From Luscinia megarhynchos (lineage: Eukaryota > Chordata > Aves > Passeriformes > Turdidae): DNA of 64,000 bases. Made by a program: the position numbers and the translations under genes. Position 1 is the first letter of the stretch. Every line of letters begins with the position of its first letter. Positions 26,041 through 40,280 of this stretch are shown here, in pieces. Location of the stretch: NCBI GenBank assembly GCA_034336665.1, contig CM067566.1, positions 18,954,330-19,018,329 of the forward strand. Reading direction: 5' to 3'. The notes beneath the pieces were generated by a model. The model saw nothing but the letters and a program-made list of their open reading frames with translations. It was not told the origin of the DNA and did no database searches.

Positions 26041-29000
26041 ATCTGCTTTTTTAGTAGCCATTCCATATGGCAGCTGGGCAACTTCATATGGCAATACTGG
26101 TGCTGTGCCTCATACTCTCTATAAATCTTGTGTGTGGCAGCTTCTGGCACTCCACATTATATTAGCACTTCTGGTTGTCTTCAGTTGTATTTTCAAACAT
26201 CTGTAAATTTCCAATCCAGCTAACACAATTCTCACATTACAGGTATCCTCGACCTGTAAAGTCTGTTTAATAAAATATCTATAGGTGTCAATCAGTGACT
26301 CTTTGGTACTCTTTCTGCAAGGTAGTGATACTAGCTACCTTCACCCTGAAGGCTTTCAATATATGTTTATTATTTTGATTTCCAGTAGCTCATACTATGT
26401 AGGTTTTATGTCTAAGCCCAAATTTCATGGCATATTATTTGAAGTCGTGTGGAGTAATCTACAGCTTATTCCTAGACATTACTAGATTAAACCCATCATA
26501 TAATGCAAAACCAGATTTCATTTGCATGCAGTCATGTTTTTTTGCTATAACATTGTCCAGTAAAGACTAAATTGGGGAGAGCATTAAAAGATAGAGTTAT
26601 AAAACAATAGACATGGAGGGTACTTTAAAGGTTTATACAGTCCTGTAGTGCTCAAATTGTTGTTAACTAATCTAGAAAGAAAATTCATGGGCTATTTCTT
26701 ATGAACCTATAGAAGATCAATAAAAAATCAAGTATCTGAAATTGTACAAGTTATTCTATACTTCTGCTGTTCAATCCCATCTAAGATTCGTGTAGGTATC
26801 TCCTGCAATTTTTAAAATGACTCTTTATGTGCCTCTGTGGTTCAGAAGAGAAGTCCAAAAAGCTGTTAAATTTTGATTTAAGAAAAAGACAACTGCTAGG
26901 ATAAATGAGGATGAAGTCAGTGGAGAAGCCCAGTTCCAGTAATGATGAGAGAAGGTGTTCCTTCTTCTGTCACATTTGCTACAGCTTTGAGCCCAGACCA
27001 CTCTTTTGCTCCAGGTAAGATGTACAGTTAAGGAATTGCTTAGAACCAAAGAGTCCATAGCCATGGTTTTCTACACCTTTAGCTATTTATTTTTTATTTT
27101 TCTGGCACCAGTGGCATAATGGTAGTGGGCATAATTCCTTGTATTCCAATATATAATTATAAATTTTGTCTTTGTGATAACAAGGCTGTCAAATTTAAGT
27201 TGTGTCCAGTAGTATAACTTAGCTACCAAAAACTGATTGTGAGTTTGTGGCTAAGAGTGGGCCAGTGACTAAAGAAAGGAATAGTGAAGGAAAAAAATCA
27301 CTTTTACTATCTTTTAATCATGAACTATTAGCTGTAAATACTACTCAGAAAAAGAAAAAACACTGAAACAATGTTTTAAATTCAATTACCATTAAAAGCA
27401 AAATGGTATGAGAACCCTAAAAGACAACTAGCTCATATAGACCAAATTATGTTTAAATGGACTTTACTTAGACTGTGCCAACTGATGAACAATAATTTCA
27501 GATCTGTGTTACAAAGTATTTGCTAATGGAAAAATGAAACCATTTAATCTTTGACACCACCTTGAAAGAAGGCACCTTCATTTCAAAGTCAATAGGGAAA
27601 ATTCCTTCAAGCATAAATTAACTGGAAAAAAATGAAAATAGGAAATAAAATTTTCCATTCAGCTGCTCCTGTGAATACAGATGTGCTCAAATTATTGCTT
27701 TGTATGAGACACCAAATTATGAATATTAGGGAAAAAAAATCACAAAAGCACAAGAGACCAGAAACTACCTTGCAGGTGAAAAGAGGAAATTCCTGTGATG
27801 GGTGAAGAGCTGTATTCAAGCATGCTAAACTAATAGCTCTTGCAAATAATGCAAATATAAAATATATTCAAGACCTGGCCAAAAACATTGACTTTAGCTA
27901 CTGTTAAAATAACCTTTATTTTACTTTGCAGCTAGATGACACTAGAAAGGTTTAACTGTTAATAATTTTCTACATTATTTTAAATTAGTACGTGAACCAT
28001 TGGAAGTTGTTTGTTTTTTCACTCTTGGCCTACAGATATAAATATATTTATATACAACATGGGTAATTTTTGCACGGAAAATTTATATGGATGAGGAGGA
28101 GTCAGTGAAAAGAGATGGTCACTAATATTTCCTAAAAGCTTTGTTAAATTCACAAACAAATCTATCCACAGGCAACCAAAAAATAAATAGAAAGTATAAA
28201 AAGTGTTTCGAATGCGGCCATAAAATGAAAGTGGCCTTATCACAGCTTGACATATGAAATCATGTATTTTCAACGTTCTGTCATGATCTAGATTTTGAAC
28301 AAGGTGGTTTGCTTTGCACTCTAATAAGATTTAGCTATAAAAAATACTTGTCAATTTTTCCGAAGTGTTCAGAAATGCAAATCACTTTCCTGAACTTTTA
28401 GTAAAACTATCATATGAAAGTTTTATTAAAACATCATATGAAAGTGAAACCCTGCTTAACAGGTTACTTACATTTCTGGTGTTTTTTTGAGACTTAATAA
28501 ACATGATCTAGTACAGCATATAAAAAGTGCAATGGTTTATAATACAGTTGGAAAAAAAATTAGCTTTTATTCATAAGCTTCAACTCCAGATTAAAAGAAA
28601 AAATGGCTTTGAAACTGCTTTGACACATCTAAAACATTTCAAACATTCTGGCTGAAAAATATTGGCCCTCTACAGTCATATAAAAAGCTGAAGCAAATAT
28701 TTCACTGTCGCTTTCATTACTGTAGTGAATCACAGAATGACTGGTTAAGAAAACCATTTGCAAAATCTTGGAATTTTACTTACAATTTAGAAGCTAAGAA
28801 AGAAGTTCAAAGGCAATTTGATGGTGAATAGCACTGGAATTTATGTAGGAATCTCTTGTTTTATTATAATTTAAAAAAAGCAAAATGGTCTTGCCACAGG
28901 TCAGCAGATATGGCCAGAGTAACTTTCATGCCAATATCACTTTCTAGTCATTAGTTCACTGTTTCAGCCTTACTAGCAATGGAAGTGAAATATTGATATA

Positions 29001-29439
29001 GCCTGGAGGAACAGCATTGGAGATAGATATTGATCCTTTTGAACCTTCACTCCCTTTGAATTTCAAGCCTCTCTTTAGAACTGATCTGTAGATATAATGG
29101 TAGACACGTGGAATCACAACTTCTTTTATTGACTTGTCAAATATCTTATCAACAGACCTAAATATTTTTGGCCCATGTAAAATAATTTTTGGGCATATAT
29201 TGGGAGAACACCTTGTTATTCAGGCATGCTATTCTCTGTATAGTTTCTGTGGACAAGGACATACTTCCCTTTAAACTATCTGAAGGCTGTTTTCTGTTTT
29301 TTTATAAATCTTTCAAGACCAAATTAAGGCAGTTTTGTGGGTTTGTGTTTGTATTGTGGATAATTTTCAAAGCTTCTAAATACTTCGGCCACCATATTCT
29401 GGATTCCAGTTTTGACTACATTTTTTTCCTATAGTTCAG
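26041..29439. other. Unique non-coding DNA
   Basis: No recognisable gene or mobile element. A CATATGAAAG motif is repeated at about 28,411 and 28,435. Open frames of up to 84 codons are domain-free. Confidence 0.55.
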
Positions 29440-29795
29440 TGACCAAAAAAGCAGTGTTCCAAATGAAACTTCACCAGTGCCAAGTAGAGCAGAATAATTA
29501 CCATCTGCATCTTACATTTTACACCTCTGTCAAATCCCACTAAATTGACTCTTGCCCTAAGTCACTGTACAGGTGACGCAGATTCTAAGAGCAATTTTCC
29601 ACATCCTTCCTCAGTCTTTTTTCAGTACATATGTCATACAAAATATTTCGGTTTTGCTATCTTTGTATGTGATTTTTCTCCTGGACTGTGCTAATAGTTT
29701 TATTTTTACCTTTATTTTGGTTCATTTTATTCATTTATTGAGTTTCTAAACAACATTTCAAATTCTATTTCTTTTGCCTAGTATGACAGAAGGAC
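29440..29795 (-). mobile_element. Old, strongly diverged CR1/L3-type LINE copy
   Basis: On the plus strand a CACCAGTGCCAAGTAGAGC block at 29,472-29,490 matches the antisense of the CR1 ORF2 segment before the C-terminal domain. Further right, the pattern TTTACCTTTATTTTGGTTCA then TTTTATTC, GTTTCTAAACAAC and CAAATTCTATTTC (29,707-29,780) resembles the antisense of the next upstream ORF2 segment in ancient CR1/L3 elements. The order of the two blocks is right for a single minus-strand copy of about 350 bp. Divergence is much greater than in the 13-kb and 22-kb copies, so this looks like an older insertion. Assignment is by recalled motif order only. Confidence 0.6.
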
Positions 29796-31823
29796 AAGTC
29801 ATTAAATACACGCTTTTAAATTGGATTCACCCTTCTTAAAAGTCACATTAAAATCATGAAAGGAAATATTGCAAGCTTACACTGTAAAACAACAAGAATG
29901 ATGTTAAGCACACTGTATTACTAACCTTCTGCAAGGATTCCTATGGAAATCCCTAATGATTTATAAGTACATTCACAGTCCCTTTGGCTTATGCTTCCTG
30001 AGTGCACTCAAAGCATAACCTATTTTCATAATCCCTGTTTCACACACTCTTTGAGGTTTTGCAAACTCTTGCAAGATTGTAGAATCCATTGCATTTCTTC
30101 CATCTATTGTCAAAACACTGTGTTGGCAATCATGTAAATCCATTGCTTCTTTTTCTTTCCTAAACTCTGACCAGTAAAGTTGAAAGTCTTTTGTTTCAGG
30201 GTAACCTTTTCTTTATATTGTCAGACTCCTGTTCACTCTCCAGCCTGGCCTGATTCTGCACTAACTGAGTCTGGAACATATTTTTACCAATACTATCCTT
30301 CCTAATTATCTTTTTTTCTACCTTTGCCCAAGTTTCTTTAGCGACCTGGTACCTCAGTGAATCAGTTATTGAGATCAGTGATGTAAGATATACCTGTATA
30401 TAGTTTTCTGTTATTCACAAGATGTTTTAAGCATTAACTTTCCTTCTTCTCAGGTGGTTAAACATGCCTCTGCTTTATACTTATTTTCAGGTTGGGTTAC
30501 AGTTTAGCTTTTGTCCCACACTATTGCTGCTATTTGCCTGTGTAAGCTGATTGAAAATAAGCAGAAATTTAATGCTGCAGAAACAATCATTCTCAAAAGT
30601 AAGGCTGTATGCTGCACATTTTTCTTTTAATGACATTTGTTTCTGCAGAAATATTATACTGAGGCTAAAATTCTCTAATATATGGAAAAAATCTCTTATT
30701 CTGTCCATTTGTTTTTGATATACAAGTAGAGTCATACGGAGGTGTCCAGGAATATTTCTATGTAGCAAAGGGAGCAAGTATGGTGTCTGCTCATGGTACA
30801 GAGTCACTTTATGTGCTCCTTTATATCTTCTTTACTGGGATGGTACAACTTTTTCTGAAGTGCCAGCTTTCAAGGTAAATAGACATAGTGATTTGGTTCT
30901 TGAAATGGAGGAGAAAATTTTCCTTTATTGCAGAACAGCAAGAAGTTTTTTGCAGTAAAATTAGAAATCTTTTATGAAAGGTAGAAGATTGCTGTTCATA
31001 GACCACCATTGCAGCTGTCACTATTATCCCCTCATGGGACAAATATTTTTTGGGTTAAATCAAGGCTTGCATTAAGCCAAAAAAAATCTTGGTTTTTGTA
31101 GCTGGCTGCCTATTTCTTGTTTATATGTTTGCTTCTAATTTCATCAGATGGAATGAGTAAGAAGTTCTACATTGTTATGAGAAAATAATTCCTTCCCTTT
31201 TAGTTGAAAGGCACACTTCCTGATCTATATTTTCTTCATTTTGATTCTTCCTATGTCCTTCAAGGATGTTTCCCACTTCTATATTAAAATTATTTTTATT
31301 GCACACATTGTGTAGGTTTAAGTCTTTCATATAAACAAAGATACCCTTGAAGGGTGATGTTACAGTTAATAAATTGGTCTTTTCTTACTCAAGTAACATG
31401 GTTATTTTGCCTTTGTCTGACCTACCTTACTATTTATACAATCAGATTACAAGCAACATAAATGGTAAAGATATTTTGAGAATCAACTCTTCCTGGATAT
31501 TCAAAAAGAAAGCAAACAGTCAGCAACATTAAACTTGCCTTATTTTTTGCCTTTCATATGCAAATTACACCTTCTCTGGGATCATAGTAATAAATCTTTT
31601 TTCTGATATTGTATGTTTCATTCTGTCTTATACTATATAACTCTATCTACCTAGCAGATAGACTGAAGTCTGTGCTGATCAAAGGTGAGACATGAAAACT
31701 CAGTAAAAATTTGAAACAAAAAGAAAGATTTGAATATTATTAAGTTAAAGACTTTCCATTCTAAAATATGACACTGACATAGAAATTATTTCAATTAAAT
31801 CTTTGCCTTGTGGCTTCCTAATT
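29796..31823. other. Unique non-coding DNA
   Basis: No gene or mobile element recognised. The 106-codon minus frame at 30,487-30,807 has no domain. Confidence 0.5.
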
Positions 31824-32271
31824 TGTTGTGGCTTAGGAATGGTTTTCCTGATTCAGTGCTCCCACTGAGACTTTCCAAATCATGTTGTCCATTCTCTGCT
31901 CTCCCTTTTCCACTGCTGCAGTGCATTGAAGAGGAGAATTGGAGGCACAAAAGACAGAGGTCACAGGCTGTGATAAAACAATTTACTGGAAGACATTGAG
32001 ATAAGAAAACAAACAGCAACAGCAACAATATTAATAACAAAATTTTACTAAATAGAGAGTGTGGTGCTAGACCACCCGAACCAGCGTTACCTCAGCGTTC
32101 TGTCCACCACACTTGCTTGACTGGAAGGAACCCCTTCTCCTTGGAAGTGAAGATTCCCTTTTCTGCTGCTCCTGGCAATGATGTGAGATGATAAAGAATA
32201 ACATCTGGGCCTTAGCCACACTTGCTCCCACCTACTGCAAAAATAACCTTGTCTTAGCTGTAACCACAACA
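31824..32271 (-). mobile_element. Second-family solo LTR (448 bp)
   Basis: A complete LTR-like unit whose two ends are perfect 8-base inverted repeats (TGTTGTGG at 31,824 and CCACAACA ending at 32,271). On the minus strand it opens with TGTTGTGGTTACAGCTAAGA followed by a GTTATTTTTGCA block, parallel to the opening of the 15.66-kb LTR but different in the body. It also has a GTTCTGTCCACC block and an AACAGCAACAGCAAC stretch on the plus strand. No retroviral internal region adjoins it, so it is a solo LTR. Flanks (TAATT and AATGC) do not show a clear target duplication. Related LTRs are common in bird genomes; the family name is not asserted. Confidence 0.72.
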
Positions 32272-35123
32272 AATGCTCCTCACTGACATGTATAAACAGC
32301 TGTATCTAAAATACTCCTTTTCCTTTTCTTCACATGCATGAATTTCATACTTGTGTATTTTGGCTTTTGTTTCTACTGATCACATTTTTGTAAAACCTGA
32401 TTTTGATGAAACACACTAGAAGGCAATCTTTAGGAGAGTAAGCTTCGGGCTGTGTAACCATCACAAAGTTGCCATGTTGCAGATAACTGTTCTTGTGATA
32501 AAACTCAACAGTTCTAGGAGGATACAGCTTTCAAGTGCCTGATGCTCATAAAGATGCTTATTATGTGATGCCACATGTCAAATCTCAGTCTAACACTTCC
32601 ACTCTGTGGTATTCTGCAAGGAGGCTCATGTCAAGTTGAAGAAATCAAAACATAGAAAAAGAGGAAAGAATAACCTGGTGAAGAGCATAGCTCTGTCATA
32701 TACCAGAATTAAAAAGAAGAATGACATTGCAAGGGGATAGGACTCCTAAAAAAAATTACTTAAACCCACAATTTTATGTTAAATGCTAAGTAGCCCTTCT
32801 TTTAATGAGTATTATAATTACTGAAAAATGCCAATAGCAATTATGAATATACACACTAACCAGAACACACAGGAAAAGAGTTGAATATTGTACCCTTGCT
32901 GAGAAATAACATGAAAAACCTCTTAAATGACAGATAAAACTTAATTCAAGTGCATTATTCTTTTGCTGAGCCCTTTACATAGAGGTAGATTTGAACATCT
33001 GCAGAATTAAAATTATAGCACCATTAGCATGTTCTGGAGAAAAAGTACATGTTACAAGGAGTTATAACAAATTATCTCAAATGTATAACCTTGAACTAAA
33101 ATGACCTCAAACCTACATTAAGTTCCTAGTCATCTTTGAAAGCTGTCTCAACACAAATTTATGACAAAGTTCCTTTGCAAATAATAGGTTGCATATTCAT
33201 TATATACTTGAATTTTATCATCTTAAGAGTTGTAAGATGAATGCACTGAGAGCATGAGATACATTTTTTCTCTTTGAAGAAATATTCATCAAAATAAAAT
33301 AAGAAGATTAATATCTTGCCTATTTTATTTTAACATACTATGTTTTCTGCAGAGAGTTTTGTGTAAAATCTTTTTGTATGTGGATTTCGTCACAGTCCAT
33401 ACTTTAACTGGAAATCTGTAAACTAGCATAGAAGTCCTTCAGGGAATTTTGCAGTGTTCTTCCTTACAGTCAGGCCAGATGCTTTCACTGCATGGTTTTC
33501 TTATTTCATCTTTCCACAGCAGCTTCTTACAGTATTTGGGGAATCTGTGTGCTAGAATCTCCTCCCCAAACATTTTCTAAACTCTTTGTGCATTTCATAA
33601 CCTTAAAATCTCATGGCACTAGATGAAATCATTAAAGGAGTTACTATAAAAAATGTGCTTTCTGAGGAGCTGTGCTAAAAAAACCAAACTGAGTGCCTTG
33701 CATAAATGTTCCTTTTATAAATGAAACATAGTAATTTCTCAGAAATTTCCTCAAATTTTGGGATTAGATATATATAATAGAATCTATTAAAATATTGATT
33801 TATTAGTTCAAAGACGATGTACTAATAAAAAAAAACCTACAGAACACTAAATTTTAGATCCTAGTATTTAATATTAGTAATGCAAATCCCTGGAGAAAAA
33901 ATATTGAAGGTTGGTTTAAAGAGCCATTTAGCCTCAGGCTTATTTATCAATGGCCAGAACTAAAGACTCAGTGAAGAGGGCAAGATTAAGCAGTAGGTGC
34001 TTATTTCCCTAATATTTAACTTCCTTAATGTGAAAAAAAATCTGAAGAATATGCCTGAAATATATAGTGACCCAGTCCTATTGAAATACATGGGATGTTA
34101 AGTCCCAAAAAATTTTGTGAATGAACGTTCTCATTTCCAATAATTTTTGCAATTTAGATCTTAAGAACTCTTATTCAGGTTCTGCCCAGCATTTGAGATG
34201 CATAAAATATCTGGAAGTGGAGACCATCAGTACTCTCCATCATGCTCACTGCTCACCTGAAGAGGGCATTAACAGCAAAAAGAGGTGAGTTTCCCAGTGC
34301 ACTACAAGTTTCATTGGGAATGGCAGATTTAGCACAGACTTGCTTTTTACTTGCTTGGACTGCTCAGTCAGCTTTCAGGAAAGTCATAACAGGATCACTA
34401 CACAGAAAGCAAAATAGATTTTTAAAACTGAAATCTTCCCACGTTCTCAATTTTTAGGATGTTTTCATTGGATGTAGGAGTCACAAGTTCTAGTCCAATT
34501 CAATGTTACAAACTCAATTTTTCAGTATTTTTCAAGAAAAGCTCCTATAATGTTTTCTCATTGAAGTCTTCAATAAAATGTCTAAGATGACAATTTGTTT
34601 ATGCCTGTTACCAAAATTTGTTAACATATAGTCCTGCATCCAAATTAAATGTTACTGTTGTACCTATGGAAAGTCTATCAACTAGTGAAAAAAATATTAG
34701 AGGAAACATAGGTGCTATTTTCAGAGGAAGTTTCAGCTGCCTTATTTCTAATTTCACTTTTTCATAGCTGTATTTTGAAAATGCCTGGTTTTTTTTGTCC
34801 ACATGTATCTACATGACCTTTTCAGGACATCCTGGACCGCTGACTACACAAAATGAGGGTGAGTTTTGTACACTCTCTTACATAAAGCATGCTGTGCAGT
34901 GCTTCAGCCTGCTGTCCTGCCTGCCATCTTCATTTCCAGCATGCATGAATGCTCAGTTTTAGTGTAGTGCAAAAATGAAGTAAATTGTGTTTGAAACTGA
35001 AATGAGTTGCTGAATTTTAATATAGAAAATTTCTTTTTTCCTATACAAAATGTCTGTGTATTAAAAACACTTTTATAGGCCAGATTTTTTTTTTTTTTTC
35101 TGGAAGCTATAGTTCATAAAAAT
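32272..35123. other. Unique A+T-rich non-coding DNA
   Basis: No gene or mobile element recognised; a run of 15 T at 35,085-35,099 precedes the next LTR fragment. Confidence 0.55.
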
Positions 35124-35205
35124 AGTATTCAGCAGAAATCCAAAACACAGCCCTATACCTGCCACTGTGAAGGAAATTAACTCTATCCCGGCTGACAACA
35201 GTACA
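35124..35205 (-). mobile_element. LTR fragment, 5' (U3) end only
   Basis: This 82-bp piece aligns from end to end with 16,168-16,249, the U3 terminus of the solo LTR described above. Both have AAATCCAAAACACAG, CACTGTGAA, a AAATTAACTCTA block and matching ends at CAGTACA and CAGCACA. It is in the same minus orientation. The rest of the LTR is absent to the left, where a poly-T run follows 25 bases away. Confidence 0.82.
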
Positions 35206-37360
35206 GTGATTTTATGAATTCACAAATGAAATTCTTTGTCATCTACCATATTCACATACAAGTCAAGAAAACTCATAGGAAGAAAAATGAACTTCTTGTA
35301 GGAATGTGATTCTTGAATGAGATGGGTTTCTAAGTGTCCTTCAACACATATTTAAATAACTATCAGCATATATTTTATTTAAGCAAATATCTAAACAATT
35401 GATAGAAAAAAATAAAATTAAGATCTTCTGTGTTGCTAGAAAACTCTTTTGGTGCCTATGACTATGCTGGGTTGTATACAGAAAAAAATCTAAGAATTGA
35501 CCATACCTGGTAATTCAGTGTCCAACATTTAACAGATGAAAAGGATTCACAAAGCAGGAATTGCCCAAACTTTCCTAAATGGGATCATTTCCCATTTCCC
35601 ATTTGTGTTCCACTGCAATCTTGAGATCAGTATCTGTGACTTCTCACCAACCAGTCCTATGGGGAATACTATTTAAATGTGACATCTCTCCAGGCAAAAC
35701 TCAGATTTTCAGACTTTTAATGCAAACACAGACTTTTATCCTTTCCTTCACTTTCCTAAGCCATGGTCTGTTGTTTATTCAGAGGCATTGTTTTGAATAC
35801 AATTATTATATCATAATAACTATGAAATCTGAATCTTTCAGATAAATATGGAACTGAAGAACTGCAGAATTATTTTGACATTCCACCTTTGACCACAGAT
35901 TTATACTGAGCACCTTAAATGACTATTTCCTAACTGCAAAATAGAGTGACTGCAATGCACAGAAAACTCCAGCACTAATCCATTGTCATTCATAACTGTA
36001 AATGCTGAGCAAAGGGTGTCATAGAAATTCATGTCTGTTATTAAAACCAGAATATAATTTTTTTTTGTTGCTGCTGGTCTCTATTTCCTACTCTCTAACT
36101 TAGTCAGCAACATTCAATATGCCTTGATCATTCATCAGGCTTTCATTGTCTTGCTTTCACTTCTATTCCCAACTAATTGAATTGCCTTTTAATTTAAACA
36201 TTGCACTTGAGGAACCTCTATTTTGGATGTTCAATATTTCTGTGTATTGCATAACTACTTCTGGATGTGTTACTCAAGGTTGTGTGTTGTGCTAGGTGGC
36301 AAGGACAGTAAAAGCCCTCGATATAAAAAGAACAGAGGCATGGAAAAATGCATGTGGAATTATGGGATGTCCTTTTACTGATTTTAGCAGGCTCTGCATT
36401 AGACTTTTTAAAGCATATTCTCCTCTTCTAATTTCTGCCAATAGAAAGTATACTTTAATTATTGTGAGGAAAGGAGTAATCTTTTCTTTTAGGGAACAAG
36501 CTTATGAGGTCTCAAAGCCAAATAGTGTATATTGACTATGAAAGTCATATAGGAATAATCAAATTAGAATTCCAGTCCTGAAACATATTGGTATTATGTA
36601 GTTTGTTAGGGGGACTACTGATGGTAAGAAAAAACGTTTTTAATGAATATTTTTCTGCAAGATCTTTAAAAGTCAACTAAAATATTGTAATAATTATTGT
36701 AAGTTTGCAATAAATATAAATGAAAATTATTATATTTTATCTCCTTAAGAATAAATTTTATGTTAGAGAACAGCCATTAGATCAAAGATGTTTTCCAGAA
36801 ATAAGTACATGACTGGATGTAAATATGTACTAAACTTTCACCCCAAAAAGAGAAAAATCTTCGCTGACCAAAACAGCAATTTTTCAGTAGTTCTCATTTC
36901 ATAACTACAGTTTCAGTGAAAATAGAACTGTCACCATGAGGCATGCCTTCAACATGTTTTAGGAAGTTATGGAGGTGCTACTAAATTTTACAAAAATTTA
37001 CAATGGTAAAGAGATGGGAAATAATGTTAAACTAGGATTAAAGGTTTTCTTATTGATAAGAACTGGCTTTTGGTAACTGTCTTCCCTTTCACAAACTAAT
37101 TATTTAACCATTTTTAAAAAATGACTGCCTACATGCTGAAATGTTCTATTAGTTAAAAACGTGCACGATAACTTCGTAATAATTGGACCTCTTGTCATTT
37201 TTTTAATTACTTACATGATAGCAAACTTCAGGTGTGAATGAGCCATTACTGACAGATGCTGTTAACATTGACCTAAATGGGTTAAAGACCACAGGAGGAA
37301 ATTTTATCATCCTTTATGAAAGTTGCTCAGAAAAATTGATTTTAACAAAATTAGTGTGGA
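35206..37360. other. Unique non-coding DNA
   Basis: Nothing recognised. The 88- and 79-codon open frames at 35,579-35,845 and 36,296-36,535 have no known domain or clear splice context. Confidence 0.5.
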
Positions 37361-37505
37361 GGGTTTTTTTTGGTTATGTTTTGTTCCTTTGGGATTTTTT
37401 TGTTTGTTGTTTTTTTTTTTTTTGGTTTGTTTTTTGTTTTGCTTTGTTTTGTTTTGTTTTGTTTTTTGGTTGGTTTTTTTTTGGTTGGTTGGTTGTTTGT
37501 TTTGT
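37361..37505 (+). repeat. G/T-rich simple repeat tract
   Basis: About 145 bp made almost only of G and T on the plus strand, with GTTTT, GGTT and long T runs. It contains very few A or C. Slippage-grown low-complexity DNA. The three overlapping Phe/Val/Leu-rich frames here are artefacts and mimic membrane proteins. Confidence 0.9.
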
Positions 37506-40280
37506 TATTATTTCTCTTTTTCCTGCTAGGGAATAGATCTTTAATGGGCTCAGATTTTAAAATCGGAGGAAGGAAAGTAACTCAATGTTGATGCTCTAGG
37601 AAACCAAATCTTGCCCTAGGTTATGTGAGTGGACAGCAACACTTCAGACAGAAATTAGGAATGGTCACATTAAAAGTATCTGCTTTCTGGGGAGAAAGTG
37701 CTTAAAGCTTCAGTGCTGAAGCTACTGAAAGCACTGGCATTCTAATGAACAGCATCTAATGCATGTTTGTTTTCATATGGATAAAAAAATCACATTTTAA
37801 TTGGCTGCATTCCTTGGGATGCAGGACACACAAAACTTGTGCAAAATTTCAGTTCCAATTTGCACATTAATGAAAAGAAACATTCAGGCATCATACATAA
37901 TTTAAAACACTAAAGTACGAAGCATCTGTTCAATATAGTTAGGATTGTCTTGTGTCCTCCACATGCATATTTTTCACTTGTAAAAATGGATAATATTGAG
38001 ATAAATTGATGTATCTTTAAGAAAATGAGCAGGTGCTAGAGTTTATTATGTTCGTTATCAATTTTAGAAAGGCATAATGACTTTTTCTTTAGGGCTACAT
38101 TTTTATAAAATATAAAAATTCCCTGCCATTTTTTCAGTGCTCTGCATGATATAACTGTCAGAGCATTCTATAAATAAAACATGTCCATAAATACTTCATA
38201 AGGATGATGCTTCCACATCAGCTTGTGAATACAATAAGAGTTTTGCTATTAAAAACTTCTAGTAATTTTAATCTTTTGCCTTACATGATTTTAAAGAGAA
38301 AAAATTAAAAATATAGCTATAGGAAAGATGACATGAAATTAAAAATGTCTAATTCCATGCTTGCCTTCAATATTTTAGGGTCATTTATGCCTGCACATAA
38401 TGGACTAATATTCTTCAATTCCAGAGTAAACAACATCTCCATTGTCTGTCTGTATATTCCAAAACTGACTTCTTCAGAACTGAGAGAGCATCCTGTTCCT
38501 TTATCTTGAGCACTAACTAACTCTGCCTATATATTAAGGAGTTTTTATCTCACTGAGTAAATAGCAAAATGAAGCATAATAATATGAACAGTTCAATCAT
38601 TAAGGGCTACTGCAACAATCAGCACCATTCAATAAACTGAATTAATTGGAAACAAAACAAATTGCTGCTGTGATTAAAGAATGAAGAAAAGGAATGGGGA
38701 TGAGCTTATGGAATGACAAGCTGTATCAAGGGGAGTGATAATGGACGTGAGTTTTCACTTCAATACCATGATGAAGTTGTGAGGTACTTTAAAATCTGAA
38801 CATGAATAATAAATAAGACAGAAAATTAGTAGCATTTAAGCTGATGTTAAATAGTAAAACCTCTGTTTTGCTCATTGTAGTGAGATCATTAATGGGACAG
38901 TGCATTGTGTCCCAGACTTCATAGAGAATGTGGAAAACTGGGGGATGAAAAAAAAACAACAAAACTATCCAAACACATGAATTCTGGGAAGCTTGAGATA
39001 TTTAATTCATTTGATTCATTAACAGGAATTCAATAATGTCTAATCACAGTCCATTCATATTATGATGCCACATTAGTGCTGCAGAGAAAAATCCGAGTTT
39101 AAGAACTATAGTTAGGCAGGTTTACCAAATAAGGTTGAACTTTTTAGCACCCAGAATGAGTTGCTGGAACAAATCTTGAGTGATGGGCTTGGTTTTATAC
39201 AAAATGCTTAATTCATAGCATATGTCTCTTTTAAAAGATACTGTTTGAAGTGTTTGAAGTTCAGCTTTAAACCTCAGAAATACCATGGAAATCACTAGAT
39301 GAAATTTTATGTCTCACAAAGTGTTCTGGCCTTCAAATGATGAAAACCACCAGCCAATTTTTGGATCCTTCTTTTGCTGTTATTATCTATTATTTCTACT
39401 ACTGCAGAAGATATTGGTCCTACCCAAAATCACATACACATGATGAAATAATAATAATTTTAAAAAGAATGATGAAGAATAGATTAGAAAGAAAAGTAAT
39501 ATTTTTTTATATTCCTGTAATTTATGTAATGTAGAGATCCTCCAAGCAGTTCTAGATAATTTAGCTTACTTCTCTAACAACAATTACCAAATTAAAAATT
39601 AGAGATCTTTGACGTTGCTGCAATTACTGGTAGTGTAGACATAAACCCCCTGATTTATAGGAAAAAAAAATCATATTGAATTACCTGAAAGATATTTATC
39701 ATAAAATACCTGACCAAGGAAGGGAAGATAGTGTTGTGGCTCTTTGCCCAATGTTGTAGTCACTGCATCACCATCAAAAGCATAATCATGAATAATATTT
39801 CAAATTACTCTTTTTGCTTGCCTGCCTGTAATCCTCAGGTAAGCACATTGCAGGTACAATCAAATATAGATACTGACAACAACCAACATAATAGTTTTAC
39901 TGTTACTTGCCAAAGAAATTTTAGTCTAAGTGGAGATAGTCTAATTATTGCTACACTTTCAAAAATCATGTAAACCCACTAAAACAAACTCTTGTAAATA
40001 TAATTTCTGAATGAGCAAAGTGCAGACAAATAAAAGGGAGCAAATAGCTTGTAATGTTAAATATTACCTAATGGAAAACCAATATTCTGTGAAAAAGAAA
40101 ATGGTCTGAGCAGCCCTAAGCAGAAAGAAGAGGAACAGGATGTTAGATTACAAAGGAAGAGGTACTCAGCTTTACTTCATAGGAGAGGAAAGAAGAGGAA
40201 TGATGCTAGGTTATGTTATTTAAGAGCTTAAAATACTGAATAGAGCAGTAAAATTTCCAATTCTATAATTTAAGTTATTT
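37506..40280. other. Unique A+T-rich non-coding DNA
   Basis: No gene or mobile element recognised. An 18-base palindrome (AGCTTCAG-TG-CTGAAGCT) lies at about 37,706-37,723. Confidence 0.5.

Noticed and set aside
25550..26094. 140- and 157-codon frames on both strands
   Set aside because: They run through the CAAA-type simple repeat and degraded LTR; the Lys/Asn and Phe/Val-rich composition is an artefact.
37234..37591. Three overlapping frames that look like transmembrane proteins
   Set aside because: The hydrophobic part is the G/T-only tract; no homology or conserved start.
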